A DNA stretch of 64,000 nt from Microbulbifer aggregans (GCF_001750105.1 NZ_CP014143.1:1054001-1118000), one strand, 5' to 3'; shown: positions 1-10,289, counted from the first letter of the stretch. Made by a program: numbers and translations. The notes: generated by a model from the letters alone, not told the origin.

Positions 1-624
1 CAGAATGTGGCCGGCCGGGTTGGCGACGATATTCTCAAGCTGGCTGGCGTACAGCACCATTACCGTCCCCGCTACCGTGGACATGGCGGCGGTAATCAGC
101 AGAAATAGCGTCGAGCGGGACATGGACTGGAAATACGGGCGCACCAGCAATGGCGCCTCGACGATGCCGAAAAAAACACTGGAGGCGACGCTGAAGGTCT
201 GCAGGCCGTCGAGGCGCAGGGCTTTCTGCAGTAGAAAACCCAGGCCGCCGATCACCTTCTGCAATACTCCCCAATAGAACAGGATGGCCGACAAGGCACT
301 CATCACCAGTACAATGGGCAGTACCTGGAAGGCAATGATAAAGGGTGTGCCGGGACCGTCCGCGACGAAGGGCAGATCTCCCCCGCCGAGATAGCCGAAC
401 ATATAGCTGCTCCCCGCCAGTGCCGCCTGTTCGAGGGTCTTCACTGCGCTGTTGAGGCTGAGCAGGGCAGTCTGCACCCAGGTAACTTTCAGCATGATCC
501 AGGCGGTAGCAAATTGCAGTAACAGACAGGCGAGGATCATCCGCGGTGAAATGGCTCTGCGGTTTTCACTCACGAGAATCGGGATGGCGGTGAAAACCAG
601 AATCCCCAGAAGGCCTTGCCACAT
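1..624 (-). CDS. NupC-family (CNT) nucleoside transporter, partial
   Basis: Only the first 208 residues are present; the rest lies beyond the left edge of the window. It resembles concentrative nucleoside transporters, inner-membrane symporters that import nucleosides with a cation. Hydrophobic segments are seen near residues 4-18, 29-46, 95-117 and 172-192. Between them is the stretch FFGIVEAPLLVRPY (about 151-164), followed by a Ser/Thr/Ala-rich helix, a layout typical of the CNT core. The ATG at 624 has a GGGGGA ribosome-binding site. It is transcribed away from the phosphatidyltransferase gene at 667. The family is fairly sure; the substrate and coupling ion are not visible. Confidence 0.75.
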   Translation of the reverse strand, partial: MWQGLLGILVFTAIPILVSENRRAISPRMILACLLLQFATAWIMLKVTWVQTALLSLNSAVKTLEQAALAGSSYMFGYLGGGDLPFVADGPGTPFIIAFQVLPIVLVMSALSAILFYWGVLQKVIGGLGFLLQKALRLDGLQTFSVASSVFFGIVEAPLLVRPYFQSMSRSTLFLLITAAMSTVAGTVMVLYASQLENIVANPAGHIL

Positions 625-666
625 GAAAAAAAATCCCCCGGCGCCAAACGGCGCGACTGAAACAAA

Positions 667-1278
667 ATGACAGAAGAACAAGCTCCGACAATCTGGCGCC
701 ACCTGCCCAATGTGCTCTCAACCCTGCGCATCCTGCTGATCCCGGTGATCATCTGGCTGTCACTAGCCGAGCAGGCTGAAGCGGCCCTGGTGGCTTTTAT
801 CATTGGCGCACTGACCGACTTTTTCGACGGCCGGCTGGCGCGGCGCTTTCACTGGCACAGCCATGTTGGCGCGCTGCTGGACCCGGTAGCGGATAAACTG
901 TTTGTGCTCTGCCTGATGCCATTGGTCTGGCACCTGAGTTCTGTACTTACATTGTTTGTGTGGCTGGTCGTAATCCGCTACGCGCTGCAACTCAGTGTAT
1001 TCCCGGTGCTGATGGGCTGGCTCAAGCGCCCCTTCAAGGTCGCACCAAAGCTCATTCCCAAGGTCGCTACCGCCGTGGCTTTTCTGGTGCTGGGACTGGG
1101 TTTCGCCCAGCAGGTGGCGCTGGAGTGGACACCCCATTACGCGCCCAGTGGAAACTTCTTTGGCCAGTCCATCATGGCCATGAGCGCACTGGGGTGCCTG
1201 CTGGAAACCTGGGTGCTGGTCACCTTCGTGCCGCGTTATTTCCAGATTATCGTCGGCACCAGAGACACCTTCGAATAA
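667..1278 (+). CDS. CDP-alcohol phosphatidyltransferase family protein
   Basis: Integral membrane enzyme of phospholipid synthesis that transfers a phosphatidyl group from a CDP-activated lipid to an alcohol. The family signature D-x2-DG-x2-AR-x8-G-x3-D-x3-D is complete near residues 51-77 (DFFDGRLAR, then GALLDPVADK). These aspartates bind the metal and carry out catalysis. The rest is mainly hydrophobic helices, and 203 residues is usual for PgsA-like proteins. The acceptor alcohol (glycerol phosphate or another) cannot be read from the sequence, and the housekeeping pgsA may lie elsewhere. It is a single gene between two divergent or convergent neighbours. Confidence 0.85.
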   Translation: MTEEQAPTIWRHLPNVLSTLRILLIPVIIWLSLAEQAEAALVAFIIGALTDFFDGRLARRFHWHSHVGALLDPVADKLFVLCLMPLVWHLSSVLTLFVWLVVIRYALQLSVFPVLMGWLKRPFKVAPKLIPKVATAVAFLVLGLGFAQQVALEWTPHYAPSGNFFGQSIMAMSALGCLLETWVLVTFVPRYFQIIVGTRDTFE

Positions 1279-1290
1279 ACGTTTGGCCGT

Positions 1291-2742
1291 TCAGTGTCGC
1301 CAGAAGGCCGGAGTTAGCAGCACCAATAATGTGAAAATCTCCAGGCGACCCATCAGCATGGCCAGAATCAAAAACCACTTGGCGACCTCATTTACTTCGC
1401 CATAGTGGGCCGCCGCATCCCCCAGCGCCGGGCCGATATTGCTCAGGCAGGAAGCGACGGTGGAAAACGAAGTAACAAAATTTTCACCGGTCGCCATGAC
1501 GATAATCGTGAGCACGAAAAACGACAGAATATAAACGGCGAAAAATCCCCACACCGCATCCGTTACCCGTTCGGGCACAATCTTTTTGTTTACCTTGATC
1601 GGTACCACCGCATTGGCATGTACCAGCCGGTTCAGCTCCCGCATGCCGGACTTCATGATCAGCATCCCGCGCACCGCCTTGATGCCGCCACAGGTGGAAC
1701 CGGCACAGGCACCGAGAATGCCCAGCATCAGCAAAACGTACGGAAGAAAAGCGGGCCAGGCCGAGAAGTTTTCGGAGGCGAAACCGGCCGTGGTGCCGAT
1801 GGATACGACCTGGAAAACACCGTGCAATAAACTGCTGCCTGCACCAAAAATTCCCTGGCTCCACAGGTAGAAGCTGATCAGCACCGCCGCAAAAAAAGTC
1901 AGCGTTACCCAGAAACGAAATTCGGAGTCTTTCCAGTAATGGGACAGGGTGCGATTGCGAAAGGCAAAAAAGTGCAGGCCAAAGTTGATGGCCGCAGTAA
2001 ACATAAACACGATACAGATGGCCATGATTGCATGGTTGTTGGCATAGAAGCCCATACTTGCATCGTGGGTTGAGAAGCCCCCATTGGCAACCGTGGAAAA
2101 TGCGTGCCCTACCGCATCGAAGACCGTCATACCGGCCCACCAGTAACCGAGTCCGCACAATACGGTGAGAATGATATAAATCACAAACAACGCCCGTGCC
2201 GTTTCCGCAATGCGCGGGGTGAGCTTGGTGTCTTTCACCGGCCCTGGTGTTTCTGCTTTATAGAGCTGCATACCACCAATGCCGAGCATCGGCAGGATTG
2301 CCAGTGCGATCACGATCACCCCGATGCCGCCAAACCACTGTAATTGTTGCCGGTAATAGAGGATGGCCGGCGGCAGGTTGTCGAGCCCGGTAATCACCGT
2401 CGCGCCGGTAGTGGTCAGCCCTGAGATACCCTCGAAAATAGAGTCGGTAATACTCAGGTCCGGCTGCGGACTGATAATGAGTGGCAGCGAACCGAAACTG
2501 CCGAGAACCAGCCAGAACAGTGATGTCACCACGAAACCGTCACGGGTACGCAGGTCCTGACGCAGGTCGTGCACCGGCAGCCACATGAAAAGACCGGTCA
2601 CCAGGGTAATGATGAAAGCAGCGGAAAAAGCCGTGTGGGTACCGTCGTGATACCAGAGGGATACACCGATGGGCGGCAGCAGTGTCAGGCTGAACACTGT
2701 CAGGAGTATTCCGAAAATTCGCGCAATTACTGCTATTCGCAT
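1291..2742 (-). CDS. trkH: Trk system potassium uptake protein TrkH
   Basis: K+-translocating membrane subunit of the Trk system. At 483 residues it has the expected length. The four pore-loop repeats are visible as TTTGAT (about 109), TVANGGF, TTAGF and SNIGP, which together form the selectivity filter. The gene follows trkA on the same strand after about 20 bases, so the RCK regulator and the channel are probably cotranscribed downstream of def-fmt-rsmB. Its stop is 13 bases from the convergent phosphatidyltransferase stop, with no strong terminator seen between them. Identification is firm. Confidence 0.95.
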   Translation of the reverse strand: MRIAVIARIFGILLTVFSLTLLPPIGVSLWYHDGTHTAFSAAFIITLVTGLFMWLPVHDLRQDLRTRDGFVVTSLFWLVLGSFGSLPLIISPQPDLSITDSIFEGISGLTTTGATVITGLDNLPPAILYYRQQLQWFGGIGVIVIALAILPMLGIGGMQLYKAETPGPVKDTKLTPRIAETARALFVIYIILTVLCGLGYWWAGMTVFDAVGHAFSTVANGGFSTHDASMGFYANNHAIMAICIVFMFTAAINFGLHFFAFRNRTLSHYWKDSEFRFWVTLTFFAAVLISFYLWSQGIFGAGSSLLHGVFQVVSIGTTAGFASENFSAWPAFLPYVLLMLGILGACAGSTCGGIKAVRGMLIMKSGMRELNRLVHANAVVPIKVNKKIVPERVTDAVWGFFAVYILSFFVLTIIVMATGENFVTSFSTVASCLSNIGPALGDAAAHYGEVNEVAKWFLILAMLMGRLEIFTLLVLLTPAFWRH

Positions 2743-2762
2743 CGGCGCTGGTCAGCCTGTTG

Positions 2763-4148
2763 TCAGAAGAAACTGAAGCCCACTTGGAACAGCTGCTCCA
2801 CGTGGCGGGTGTGACGGCGGTCTACCAGGAAGACGATCACGTGGTCATCGGTCTGCACCACCACGTCGTCATGGGCAATGAGCACCTCACTGCCTTGATC
2901 CGTCTCCCGCACAATAGCGCCGATGGCGGCGCCCTCGGGGAGATCGATATCCTCGATTTTTCGGCCCACCACTTTGGAAGTGCGCTGATCGCCGTGGGCG
3001 ATCACTTCAATGGCCTCGGCTGCGCCGCGCCGCAGGGAATGCACGTTTACCATATCGCCCCGGCGCACGTGGGTGAGCAGGCTGCCGATGGTGTTCTGCT
3101 GCGGCGAGATGGCAATGTCGATTTCTCCCCCCTGCACCAGGTCCACGTAGGCGCGGTTGTTGATCAGTGTCATCACCTTACGGGCACCGAGGCGCTTGGC
3201 CAGCAGTGACGACATGATGTTGGCTTCGTCGTCGTTAGTCAGGGCGAGGAAGACATCGGTATCTTCAATATTTTCCTCGAGCAGCAGATCCTGATCCGAG
3301 GCGCTGCCGTGCAGGATGATCGAGTTGGATAATTCCTCGGACAGGAAAATGCAGCGCTCATGGCTCTGCTCGATAATCTTGACCGAATAGCGGTTTTCCA
3401 GCTTGTGGGCCAGGCGCAGGCCGATATTGCCGCCGCCGGCAATGGTGACGCGCTTGTACCCCTGCTCGAGGCGACGCAGTTCACTCATCACCGCACGAAT
3501 ATCGGCGCGGGCGGCAATGAAAAACACCTCATCACCGGCCTCGATGACCGTATCCCCCTGGGGAATGATGGGGCTGTTGCGACGGTAGATGGCGGCCACC
3601 CGGGTATCCACCTTGGGCATATGCTGGCGCAGGTAGCGCAGCTGGTGGCCGACCAGCGGGCCGCCCTGTACGGCACGGACGGCAACCAGCTGTACGCGGC
3701 CGTCGGCAAAATCCAGTACCTGCAGGGCGCCCGGGTTTTCCATCAGGCGGGCGATATATTCCGATACCAGTTGCTCAGGGCTGATCAGAACATCGATGGG
3801 AATGGCACCGGGATCGAACAGCTGCGGGTATTGAAGGTAAGAGGCGGCGCGCACCCGGGCGATCTTGGTGGGCACCCGGAACAGGGAGTGCGCGATCTGG
3901 CAGGCGGCCATATTGGTTTCGTCGTTATTGGTGACAGCGACGAGAATGTCCGCATCCTCGATACCCGCCTCCAGCAGGATATCCGGATGGGATGCATGGC
4001 CGACGACCACGCCGATATCGATGCGATCGCGCAATTCGCGCAGCGTTTTTTCGTCGCTGTCGATAAGGACAATGTCGTTGCGCTCGGAGGCGAGGCTCTC
4101 CGCCAGGGAACCGCCCACCTGGCCCGCGCCGAGAATGACAATTTTCAT
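2763..4148 (-). CDS. trkA: Trk system potassium uptake protein TrkA
   Basis: Peripheral NAD(H)-binding regulator of TrkH. The 461 residues form two tandem RCK modules. Each begins with a Rossmann glycine motif: [17 protein letters not shown] at residue 3, and [14 protein letters not shown] near residue 234. Each is followed by an acidic ribose-binding turn and a TrkA-C domain. This is the double-RCK architecture of proteobacterial TrkA. It lies between rsmB and trkH in a minus-strand run, an order well known in Pseudomonas and E. coli. Confidence 0.95.
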   Translation of the reverse strand: MKIVILGAGQVGGSLAESLASERNDIVLIDSDEKTLRELRDRIDIGVVVGHASHPDILLEAGIEDADILVAVTNNDETNMAACQIAHSLFRVPTKIARVRAASYLQYPQLFDPGAIPIDVLISPEQLVSEYIARLMENPGALQVLDFADGRVQLVAVRAVQGGPLVGHQLRYLRQHMPKVDTRVAAIYRRNSPIIPQGDTVIEAGDEVFFIAARADIRAVMSELRRLEQGYKRVTIAGGGNIGLRLAHKLENRYSVKIIEQSHERCIFLSEELSNSIILHGSASDQDLLLEENIEDTDVFLALTNDDEANIMSSLLAKRLGARKVMTLINNRAYVDLVQGGEIDIAISPQQNTIGSLLTHVRRGDMVNVHSLRRGAAEAIEVIAHGDQRTSKVVGRKIEDIDLPEGAAIGAIVRETDQGSEVLIAHDDVVVQTDDHVIVFLVDRRHTRHVEQLFQVGFSFF

Positions 4149-4191
4149 AGCTGAAAACAGCCGCCTTTATTTTTTGGCCGCGGGCTTGAGC

Positions 4192-5508
4192 CTACGACTT
4201 CTGTAGCAGGGCATAGTAAAAACCATCCCCGCCCTCTGGCCGGGGGAACAGTTGCCGGCCGGCAGACTGTGCTGCACCCCACTCCATGCCACACAGCAAT
4301 TCCGGTGTATTGTCGCGCGCATCCGGGGTATCCGCAATGAAGCGCGCCACCACTTCGCTGTTTTCAGCCGGCAGTATCGAGCAGGTGGCATAAAGAAGCG
4401 TGCCACCGGGTTTTAACAACTGCCACTGGGCGCGCAGCAGCTGCCCCTGTAATTCTGCCAGCGCGGGGATGTCATCGGCGCGCCGTAACAGCTTGATATC
4501 CGGATTGCGGCGAATAACGCCGGTGGCGGAGCAGGGGGCATCCAGCAGGATGCGATCGAAGGGCTCGCCGTCCCACCAGGCATCGGTCTGGCCGGCATCG
4601 GCACAGATGAGCTCAGCTTCGAACCCGCCGCGGGCGAGATTATCCGCCACGCGATCCAGGCGCTCCTCGTCGATATCGAGGGCACTGACACGAAGGTCCG
4701 CAGCCAGCTCCAGCAGATGAGAGGTTTTGCCACCGGGCGCAGCACAGGCGTCCAACACCCGCTCGCCCTCTACTGGTGCCAGCAGCAGCGCCGCCAGCTG
4801 GGCGGACTCGTCCTGAACGCTGACCCGCCCCTCGGCAAAGCCGGGCAGGGAATCAACCGGGCAGGCGGCCTCCAGGGTGATGCCCACCGGGGAAATCGCG
4901 CAGGCGGTGGCGGCGATTTCTGCTCGCTGCAGCTCACCCAGATAGTCGTCGCGACTCTGGTGTTGCTGGTTGACCCGCAGTGTCATCGGCGGGTTGGTGT
5001 TGTTGGCGCGAAAAATCTCCGCCGCCTGTGTTCCCCAGGCGCTCTTGATTGCCTGCTGGAGCCAGGCGGGGTGCATGGAGCTGAACTGCGGATTGCCCGA
5101 GAGTTTGCGTTGCAGGGTCTCATGGTTGCGCAGCGCATTGCGCAAGACACCATTGATCACGCCGGTGGCCCGATCGAGTCCCAGGCTGCGAGCCGCATTG
5201 ACGGTCGCGGAAATCGCTGCGTGATCGGGAATACGGGTGAACTCCAGCTGGTAAAGCCCGAGCAGAATCAGGGCGCGCACCTCGATATCCGCGGGTGGTT
5301 TGCGCAGCAGCTTATCGGCCAGCAGCTGCAGGCGCGGCGCCGTGCGGGCGCCGCCATAGCAGAGTTCCCGCAACAGGGAGCGGTCCCGTTCGGGAACGGT
5401 GTGTTCCGCTGCCGGCAGCAGTCTCGCCAGGGAACCGCGGGACTGCAGCAGTTCCGCCAGCACGCGAGCGGCGGCGGCACGGACGTCGATGCGGTTCTTT
5501 TCATTCAT
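4192..5508 (-). CDS. rsmB: 16S rRNA (cytosine-967-C5)-methyltransferase RsmB
   Basis: Methylates C967 of 16S rRNA using S-adenosylmethionine. The N-terminal 140 residues are NusB-like, rich in Arg and Leu (LRELCYGGARTAPRLQLL). The C-terminal catalytic half shows the SAM site LDACAAPGGKTSHLLEL, the DAPCSATG loop and the catalytic TC cysteine in YATCSI. The 438-residue length is normal. Its ATG at 5508 lies 31 bases from the fmt stop, consistent with a def-fmt-rsmB operon. Confidence 0.95.
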   Translation of the reverse strand: MNEKNRIDVRAAAARVLAELLQSRGSLARLLPAAEHTVPERDRSLLRELCYGGARTAPRLQLLADKLLRKPPADIEVRALILLGLYQLEFTRIPDHAAISATVNAARSLGLDRATGVINGVLRNALRNHETLQRKLSGNPQFSSMHPAWLQQAIKSAWGTQAAEIFRANNTNPPMTLRVNQQHQSRDDYLGELQRAEIAATACAISPVGITLEAACPVDSLPGFAEGRVSVQDESAQLAALLLAPVEGERVLDACAAPGGKTSHLLELAADLRVSALDIDEERLDRVADNLARGGFEAELICADAGQTDAWWDGEPFDRILLDAPCSATGVIRRNPDIKLLRRADDIPALAELQGQLLRAQWQLLKPGGTLLYATCSILPAENSEVVARFIADTPDARDNTPELLCGMEWGAAQSAGRQLFPRPEGGDGFYYALLQKS

Positions 5509-5539
5509 GGTGATTGAGTTGCTCTGCGCACATATTCAG

Positions 5540-6502
5540 TCATTGCCCCAGCTGGCAGCCAGGCGCCAGCAGCTGTCCGTGTCCGCGCAGGAGTTCATCT
5601 GCGGACAGGACTTTCTTTCCGGGCAGCTGCAATTGCTGCAGGCGCAGCGCTTCACGCCCGCAGGCGACCAGGATGCCCTCTTCATCAGCGGCGATGATCG
5701 TGCCGGGGACCTCGCTGTGACAGCCGCGCTCCAGTCGTGCGCGGTAAATACGCAGACGCTGTTCGCCCTTGCCGTCGTTCAGTGTGGTCCAGCAGACCGG
5801 GAAGGGGTTGAAGGCCCGGATACCGCGCTCGATTTCAACAGCCGGACGTTGCCAGTCGATCCGTGCCTCATCCTTGCTGATCTTGGCTGCGTAATTTGCC
5901 TGGCTGTCGTCCTGCACCTGAGGTAATGCTGTGCCTGCGGCGAGCTGTTCGAGTGCCTCGAGCAGGGCGGGGCCGCCCAGTTCAGCGAGCTTATCGTGCA
6001 GGCTGCCACCGGTTTCAGCGGGGCCGATCGGGCAGCGTCGCTCCACCAGTACCGGACCGGTATCCAGTCCGGCCTCCATCTGCATGATGGCAACCCCGCT
6101 CTCCGGGTCGCCGGCCTCGATGGCCCGCTGGATGGGTGCGGCGCCACGCCAGCGGGGCAAGAGTGAGGCGTGGACGTTGACGCAGCCGAGCCGCGGAATA
6201 TCCAGTACGGCCTGCGGCAGTATCAGTCCGTAGGCGACCACCACCATGATGTCGGCGCCGAGCGCCCGGAGTTCTGCCTGAGCATCGGCATCGCGCAGGC
6301 TCTGGGGCTGGTAGACCGGAAGATCGTGCTCCAAGGCCAGCGCCTTCACCGGGCTGGGCAGCAGTTTCTTGCCGCGGCCGGCGGGCCTGTCCGGCTGGGT
6401 GTATGCGGCAACAACGGTGTGCTCGCTGTCCAGCAGTGCCTGCAGGTGGGCGGCAGCAAAGTCCGGCGTGCCGGCGAAAATAATTTTCAGTGGTTTGGCC
6501 AT
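5540..6502 (-). CDS. fmt: Methionyl-tRNA formyltransferase
   Basis: Transfers a formyl group from 10-formyl-THF to initiator Met-tRNA. The N-terminal hydrolase-type domain begins KIIFAGTPDFAAAHLQALL, and the catalytic region carries the HASLLPRWRGAAPIQRAI signature with Asn and His just before it. A C-terminal OB-like tRNA-binding domain follows after about residue 205. The 320-residue length is normal. It pairs with def immediately upstream, the enzyme that later removes the formyl group. A 9-bp hairpin sits between def and fmt (6521-6544) but has no clear T-tract, so transcription may continue through it. Confidence 0.96.
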   Translation of the reverse strand: MAKPLKIIFAGTPDFAAAHLQALLDSEHTVVAAYTQPDRPAGRGKKLLPSPVKALALEHDLPVYQPQSLRDADAQAELRALGADIMVVVAYGLILPQAVLDIPRLGCVNVHASLLPRWRGAAPIQRAIEAGDPESGVAIMQMEAGLDTGPVLVERRCPIGPAETGGSLHDKLAELGGPALLEALEQLAAGTALPQVQDDSQANYAAKISKDEARIDWQRPAVEIERGIRAFNPFPVCWTTLNDGKGEQRLRIYRARLERGCHSEVPGTIIAADEEGILVACGREALRLQQLQLPGKKVLSADELLRGHGQLLAPGCQLGQ

Positions 6503-6520
6503 GGCTCTCTTATAAACGCA

Positions 6521-6544
6521 GACCGCCGGTGGTTGCCGGCGGTC
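6521..6544. other. Perfect 9-bp inverted repeat between def and fmt
   Basis: GACCGCCGG and CCGGCGGTC are separated by six bases in the def-fmt spacer. There is no run of T on the downstream (minus) side, so this may be an attenuating or RNA-stabilising hairpin rather than a full terminator. Confidence 0.5.
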
Positions 6545-6577
6545 GAGTAATGGGGCTGTGGTGGGCTTGCCGTTCGG

Positions 6578-7084
6578 TCAAGCGCGCTGGCGATGGGCTT
6601 TTTCCAGCTTGGAGCGGATGCGGTTGCGCTTCAGCGGGGAAATGTAGTCCACGAACAGTTTGCCATTGAGGTGGTCGAGTTCGTGCTGGATACACACGGC
6701 GAGCAGGCCTTCCGCCTCCATCGCAAACGGCTCACCTTCACGGTCGAGCGCCTTGACGCGCACGCGGCGCGGCCGCTCCACGGTTTCATAAAAACCGGGC
6801 ACGGACAGGCAACCCTCATCGTACTGGTGGTGCTCCTCGTCGAGCACTTCGATTTCCGGATTGATGAAGACGAGCGGTTCACTCTGGTCTTCGGAAACGT
6901 CGATAACAACGATGCGCTTGTGTACATTGATCTGCGTGGCGGCGAGGCCCACCCCTGGCGCGTCGTACATGGTCTCAAACATGTCGTCCACCAGGGATCG
7001 CAGCTCGTCGTTCACCTTGTCGACGGGCTTGGCGACCTCGCGGAGGCGCGGATCGGGGAATTCGAGGATCTCAAGCTTGGCCAT
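6578..7084 (-). CDS. def: Peptide deformylase
   Basis: Fe2+ metalloenzyme that removes N-formyl from nascent proteins. All three family motifs are present: GVGLAATQ (about residue 45), EGCLSVP (about 90, with the metal-ligand Cys) and HELDHLNG (about 133, with two ligand His and the catalytic Glu). The 168-residue length is typical. It is the first gene of the minus-strand def-fmt-rsmB-trkA-trkH run and is divergent from the LysM gene across a roughly 180-base spacer that should hold both promoters. Confidence 0.97.
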   Translation of the reverse strand: MAKLEILEFPDPRLREVAKPVDKVNDELRSLVDDMFETMYDAPGVGLAATQINVHKRIVVIDVSEDQSEPLVFINPEIEVLDEEHHQYDEGCLSVPGFYETVERPRRVRVKALDREGEPFAMEAEGLLAVCIQHELDHLNGKLFVDYISPLKRNRIRSKLEKAHRQRA

Positions 7085-7268
7085 AACACCTGTGACAAAC
7101 TTCTAGTAATCGTGGAACTTGCGCTGATAACATAATGATCGCGCTCGATATTTGCCGCAGGGAGCCCTATATCTGCCGGTCTCGCGCCGGTGCTCTTCGG
7201 GTCTCCCGCCACTCTGGCCGTGGCCCGGCGCTGTGAATTATAGCGATAAAGAGCATAGGAATGCTTCC

Positions 7269-8336
7269 ATGAGAAAAATTATTCTGGTCGCCACACTCCT
7301 CCTGGCGGCCATTGGCCTTCACGCGCAGGACGACGTTCGCCTCAATCCCGACCACCCCGATGTCTATGTCGTCCAGAGGGGCGACACCCTCTGGGACATC
7401 TCCGGGCGCTTCCTTACTCAACCCTGGTTCTGGCCCGAGATCTGGCAGGTAAACCCCCAGGTGGAAAACCCGCACCTGATTTACCCGGGTGACCGCCTGC
7501 GCCTGATCTATGTAGCAGGGCAGCCGCAGCTGCAGCTGGAGCGCGGGCCGCAGGCTTACAAGCTCTCCCCGGTTGCGGACGCCAGCCGCCTGACCCCGCA
7601 GGTGCGTCGCGAGGCCATCGATGACGCTATCCCGGCGCTGCCGTTGGACGCGATCAACGCTTTCCTGTCCCGTACCCGCATCGTTGCGCCGAACGCCTTC
7701 GAGGGTACGCCCTACGTGATCTCCGGTGCCGATCAGCGCATTCTGATGGGGGCCGGAGAGAAGCTGTACGCCCGCGGCGACTTCCGCACTCCGCTGGCTT
7801 CCTACGGGATCTACCGTCCCGGCGAAGTCTATACCGACCCCTACACCGGTGAAGTGCTCGGCATGAAGGCTCTGGATGTGGGCTCCGTGGATCTATACCA
7901 ACTGGATCCGGATAACCGCCAGGACTTCGCCATCGCCACTATGCACATCACCCGCACTTCTCGTGAGATCCGTCTGGAAGACCGACTGTTGCCTGCTGAA
8001 GAGCGTGCCATTGAGGCGTTCTTCCAGCCCAGCGCGCCGTCGGTTGCCGTTGATGGATTGATCATGGGTGTCGAAGAAGGCGTGACGCAGATCGGCAAGT
8101 TTGATGTGGTGGCCATCAATCGTGGCTTCCGCGAGGGCATCGCATCGGGCAATGTGCTCGCCATCTACAAGCGCGGTGCTACCGTGCGCGATCGTATCGA
8201 GCGCGACGAGGTCAAGCTGCCGGACGAGCGCGCGGGCATCATGATGGTATTCCGTACTTTTGAAAAAATGAGCCTGGCGCTGGTACTGGAAGCGGATCGC
8301 CCGCTGGAAGTCATGGACTTGGTACGTAATCCCTGA
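7269..8336 (+). CDS. LysM-domain exported protein
   Basis: Secreted protein of 355 residues. It begins with a signal peptide (MRKIILVATLLLAAIGLHAQ), followed directly by one LysM peptidoglycan-binding module (VVQRGDTLWDISGRFL to YPGDRLRLIY, residues about 36-84). The remaining 270 residues are a conserved region of unknown function. An open frame extends upstream to 7152, but the signal peptide and spacing favour the ATG at 7269. Its position divergent from def and upstream of dprA matches the Pseudomonas origin region. A cell-envelope role is inferred. Confidence 0.85.
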   Translation: MRKIILVATLLLAAIGLHAQDDVRLNPDHPDVYVVQRGDTLWDISGRFLTQPWFWPEIWQVNPQVENPHLIYPGDRLRLIYVAGQPQLQLERGPQAYKLSPVADASRLTPQVRREAIDDAIPALPLDAINAFLSRTRIVAPNAFEGTPYVISGADQRILMGAGEKLYARGDFRTPLASYGIYRPGEVYTDPYTGEVLGMKALDVGSVDLYQLDPDNRQDFAIATMHITRTSREIRLEDRLLPAEERAIEAFFQPSAPSVAVDGLIMGVEEGVTQIGKFDVVAINRGFREGIASGNVLAIYKRGATVRDRIERDEVKLPDERAGIMMVFRTFEKMSLALVLEADRPLEVMDLVRNP

Positions 8337-8360
8337 CTTCTCATCCCTGATTCCTTTCCT

Positions 8361-8389
8361 GTGAGGGCCCCTGTCAGCCGGGCCCTCAC
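8361..8389 (+). other. 10-bp stem-loop between LysM gene and dprA
   Basis: GTGAGGGCCC and GGGCCCTCAC form a perfect 10-bp stem with a 9-base loop, 24 bases after the LysM stop codon. Only TATTAATC follows, so it may be a weak terminator or an mRNA 3'-end stabiliser. dprA begins 29 bases later. Confidence 0.5.
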
Positions 8390-8418
8390 TATTAATCTCT
8401 CTCTCGAGGTGTAGATGC

Positions 8419-9573
8419 ATGGATGCGCTCACCGCTACGCTGGCCCTGATGCGACTGCAAGGCATGGGGCCGGCCCGTTACTGGCAATTGCTGGAACACT
8501 TTTCCTCCGCCGTCGAGGCACTGGAGCAGCTTCCCGAAAGCCTGCTGCAGAAACTTCCTGAGCGAACTCAGTTCCAGTGGCGACAGTGGCATCAGCACGG
8601 GCAGAGCAGTGAACTCATGCACTGGGTCGACAACGAGCGCGCTCGTTGTGATGAGCTGGGCGTGACTCTGATCTGCGCTGGCGATGATGACTATCCAGCC
8701 CTGCTGACGGAAATTTCCCGGCCGCCACCGATCCTCTATGTGCGCGGCAATATTCACGCACTCCACCTGCCACAGATTGCCGTGGTTGGTGCTCGCCGAG
8801 CTACCAGCGCCGGACTGGATAACGCCCGCGCTTTCAGCCGCGCGCTGGCCAGTGCAGGTTTTGCCATCACCTCCGGTTTGGCCCTCGGTGTGGACGCCGC
8901 CGCCCATCGCGGTGCTCTCGACGCGCAGGGAATGACGGTCGGTGTACTCGGCACCGGGATCGATCGTCTGTACCCGCGGCGCAACGTGAAACTGGCTGGA
9001 GAAATCCTCGAGCGAGGCGGCGTCCTGGTGAGTGAATTTGCTCTTGGCACCGGGCCTGAGGCTGCGAATTTTCCACGACGGAATAGGGTGATCAGTGGTC
9101 TCTCCACCGGCGTGCTTCTGATCGAGGCGGCGTTACGTTCCGGCTCACTGATCACCGCGCGGTTGGCGGCCGAACAAAGTCGCGAGGTCTTCGCTATTCC
9201 CGGTTCGATTCACAATCCCCTTGCGCGTGGCTGTCATCGGATGATCAGGGAGGGCGCCATACTGGTGGAGACGGCTGCCGATATCGTTACCGAGCTGGGC
9301 GGTCTTTTGAGCGATCGCGGTGCGACACCGGCGGAAGTTGCCATGCAGCCTGTCGCCTCTACATCATCACTGGGAAGCGTGGCACAACGTCTGGTGATGG
9401 CATTGGGCGGAGATCCCAGAACACTGGAACAGATTGCCCGTGACACCGGTGTGGAAGCGGGTGCGCTGATGGCGGAATTGTTACAGCTTGAGCTGGCAGG
9501 ACTCGTAGAGACTCTGCCCGGTGGCTATCAGCTGACGGCGGAGGGAGCACGGTTTCTGGAAGTGGTCGAATAG
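8419..9573 (+). CDS. dprA: DNA-processing protein DprA (Smf)
   Basis: Binds incoming single-stranded DNA during natural transformation and loads RecA. The 384-residue protein has an N-terminal helical SAM-like region. A Rossmann DprA domain follows (VVGARRATSAG near residue 119, then GLALGVDAAAH, LLIEAALRSGSLITA and FAIPGS). A C-terminal winged-helix (DML1-like) segment ends the protein. The gene is intact, but competence also needs pilus and ComEC genes that are not in this window. Confidence 0.93.
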   Translation: MDALTATLALMRLQGMGPARYWQLLEHFSSAVEALEQLPESLLQKLPERTQFQWRQWHQHGQSSELMHWVDNERARCDELGVTLICAGDDDYPALLTEISRPPPILYVRGNIHALHLPQIAVVGARRATSAGLDNARAFSRALASAGFAITSGLALGVDAAAHRGALDAQGMTVGVLGTGIDRLYPRRNVKLAGEILERGGVLVSEFALGTGPEAANFPRRNRVISGLSTGVLLIEAALRSGSLITARLAAEQSREVFAIPGSIHNPLARGCHRMIREGAILVETAADIVTELGGLLSDRGATPAEVAMQPVASTSSLGSVAQRLVMALGGDPRTLEQIARDTGVEAGALMAELLQLELAGLVETLPGGYQLTAEGARFLEVVE

Positions 9574-9773
9574 AAAATAGTGGGCGGAAGCTGGCGTCAA
9601 TCAGGCCGTGATAGCCGTGTGGACGTCAATACTTGGGGAGGGACACAGACTCCCGCAGACACCCAGTCCCCGGCGAGCCGTAAGTGCAGCACCTTGTACG
9701 GCGCCGGGCAATCCGCTAGATTGCCGCGTCGTTTCGCGCAGTCTTTTCGCACCATCGTGCAGAGAGAGCTGAA

Positions 9774-10289
9774 ATGAGCAAGCCCTTCGTAGCTATCGTG
9801 ATGGGGTCCGATTCCGACCTGCCAGTAATGGAAGCCGCCTTTGGCCTGCTGGACAAGTTCGATATCGCCTTCGAGGTCAGGCTGACTTCTGCGCACCGCA
9901 CGCCGGACAGCGTGCGCAGCTATGTTACGGATGCCGACGAGCGCGGCTGCGCTGCATTTATCTGTGCCTCGGGCATGGCAGCCCACCTGGCCGGCGCCGT
10001 TTCCGCGGCGACCCTGCGACCTGTTATCGGTGTGCCGCTCGATGCCAGCCTGAACGGTCTCGATGCGTTGCTCTCCACGGTGCAGATGCCCGGTGGCAAC
10101 CCGGTGGCGACGGTCGCGATCGGCAAAACCGGTGCAGAAAATGCCGCCTATCTGGCAGCACAGATTATCGGTGTCGCCGACCCGGAGATGCATAAAAAGC
10201 TCGTGGATGAGCGTCGGGCCAACGCTGAGGCCATTACTGCCAGAGATGCGCACCTGCAAAAGACCCTGCAGGAGCGCAGGGCAAACTAG
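9774..10289 (+). CDS. purE: N5-carboxyaminoimidazole ribonucleotide mutase PurE
   Basis: Catalyses the N5-CAIR to CAIR step of purine synthesis. The class I PurE start [11 protein letters not shown] and the SAHRTPD active-site loop are clear, and 171 residues is standard. The usual partner purK is not adjacent: dprA lies upstream and tsaC downstream. The 200-base spacer from dprA holds no recognised gene and presumably the purE promoter. The ATG is preceded by a weak AGAGAG site. Confidence 0.96.
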   Translation: MSKPFVAIVMGSDSDLPVMEAAFGLLDKFDIAFEVRLTSAHRTPDSVRSYVTDADERGCAAFICASGMAAHLAGAVSAATLRPVIGVPLDASLNGLDALLSTVQMPGGNPVATVAIGKTGAENAAYLAAQIIGVADPEMHKKLVDERRANAEAITARDAHLQKTLQERRAN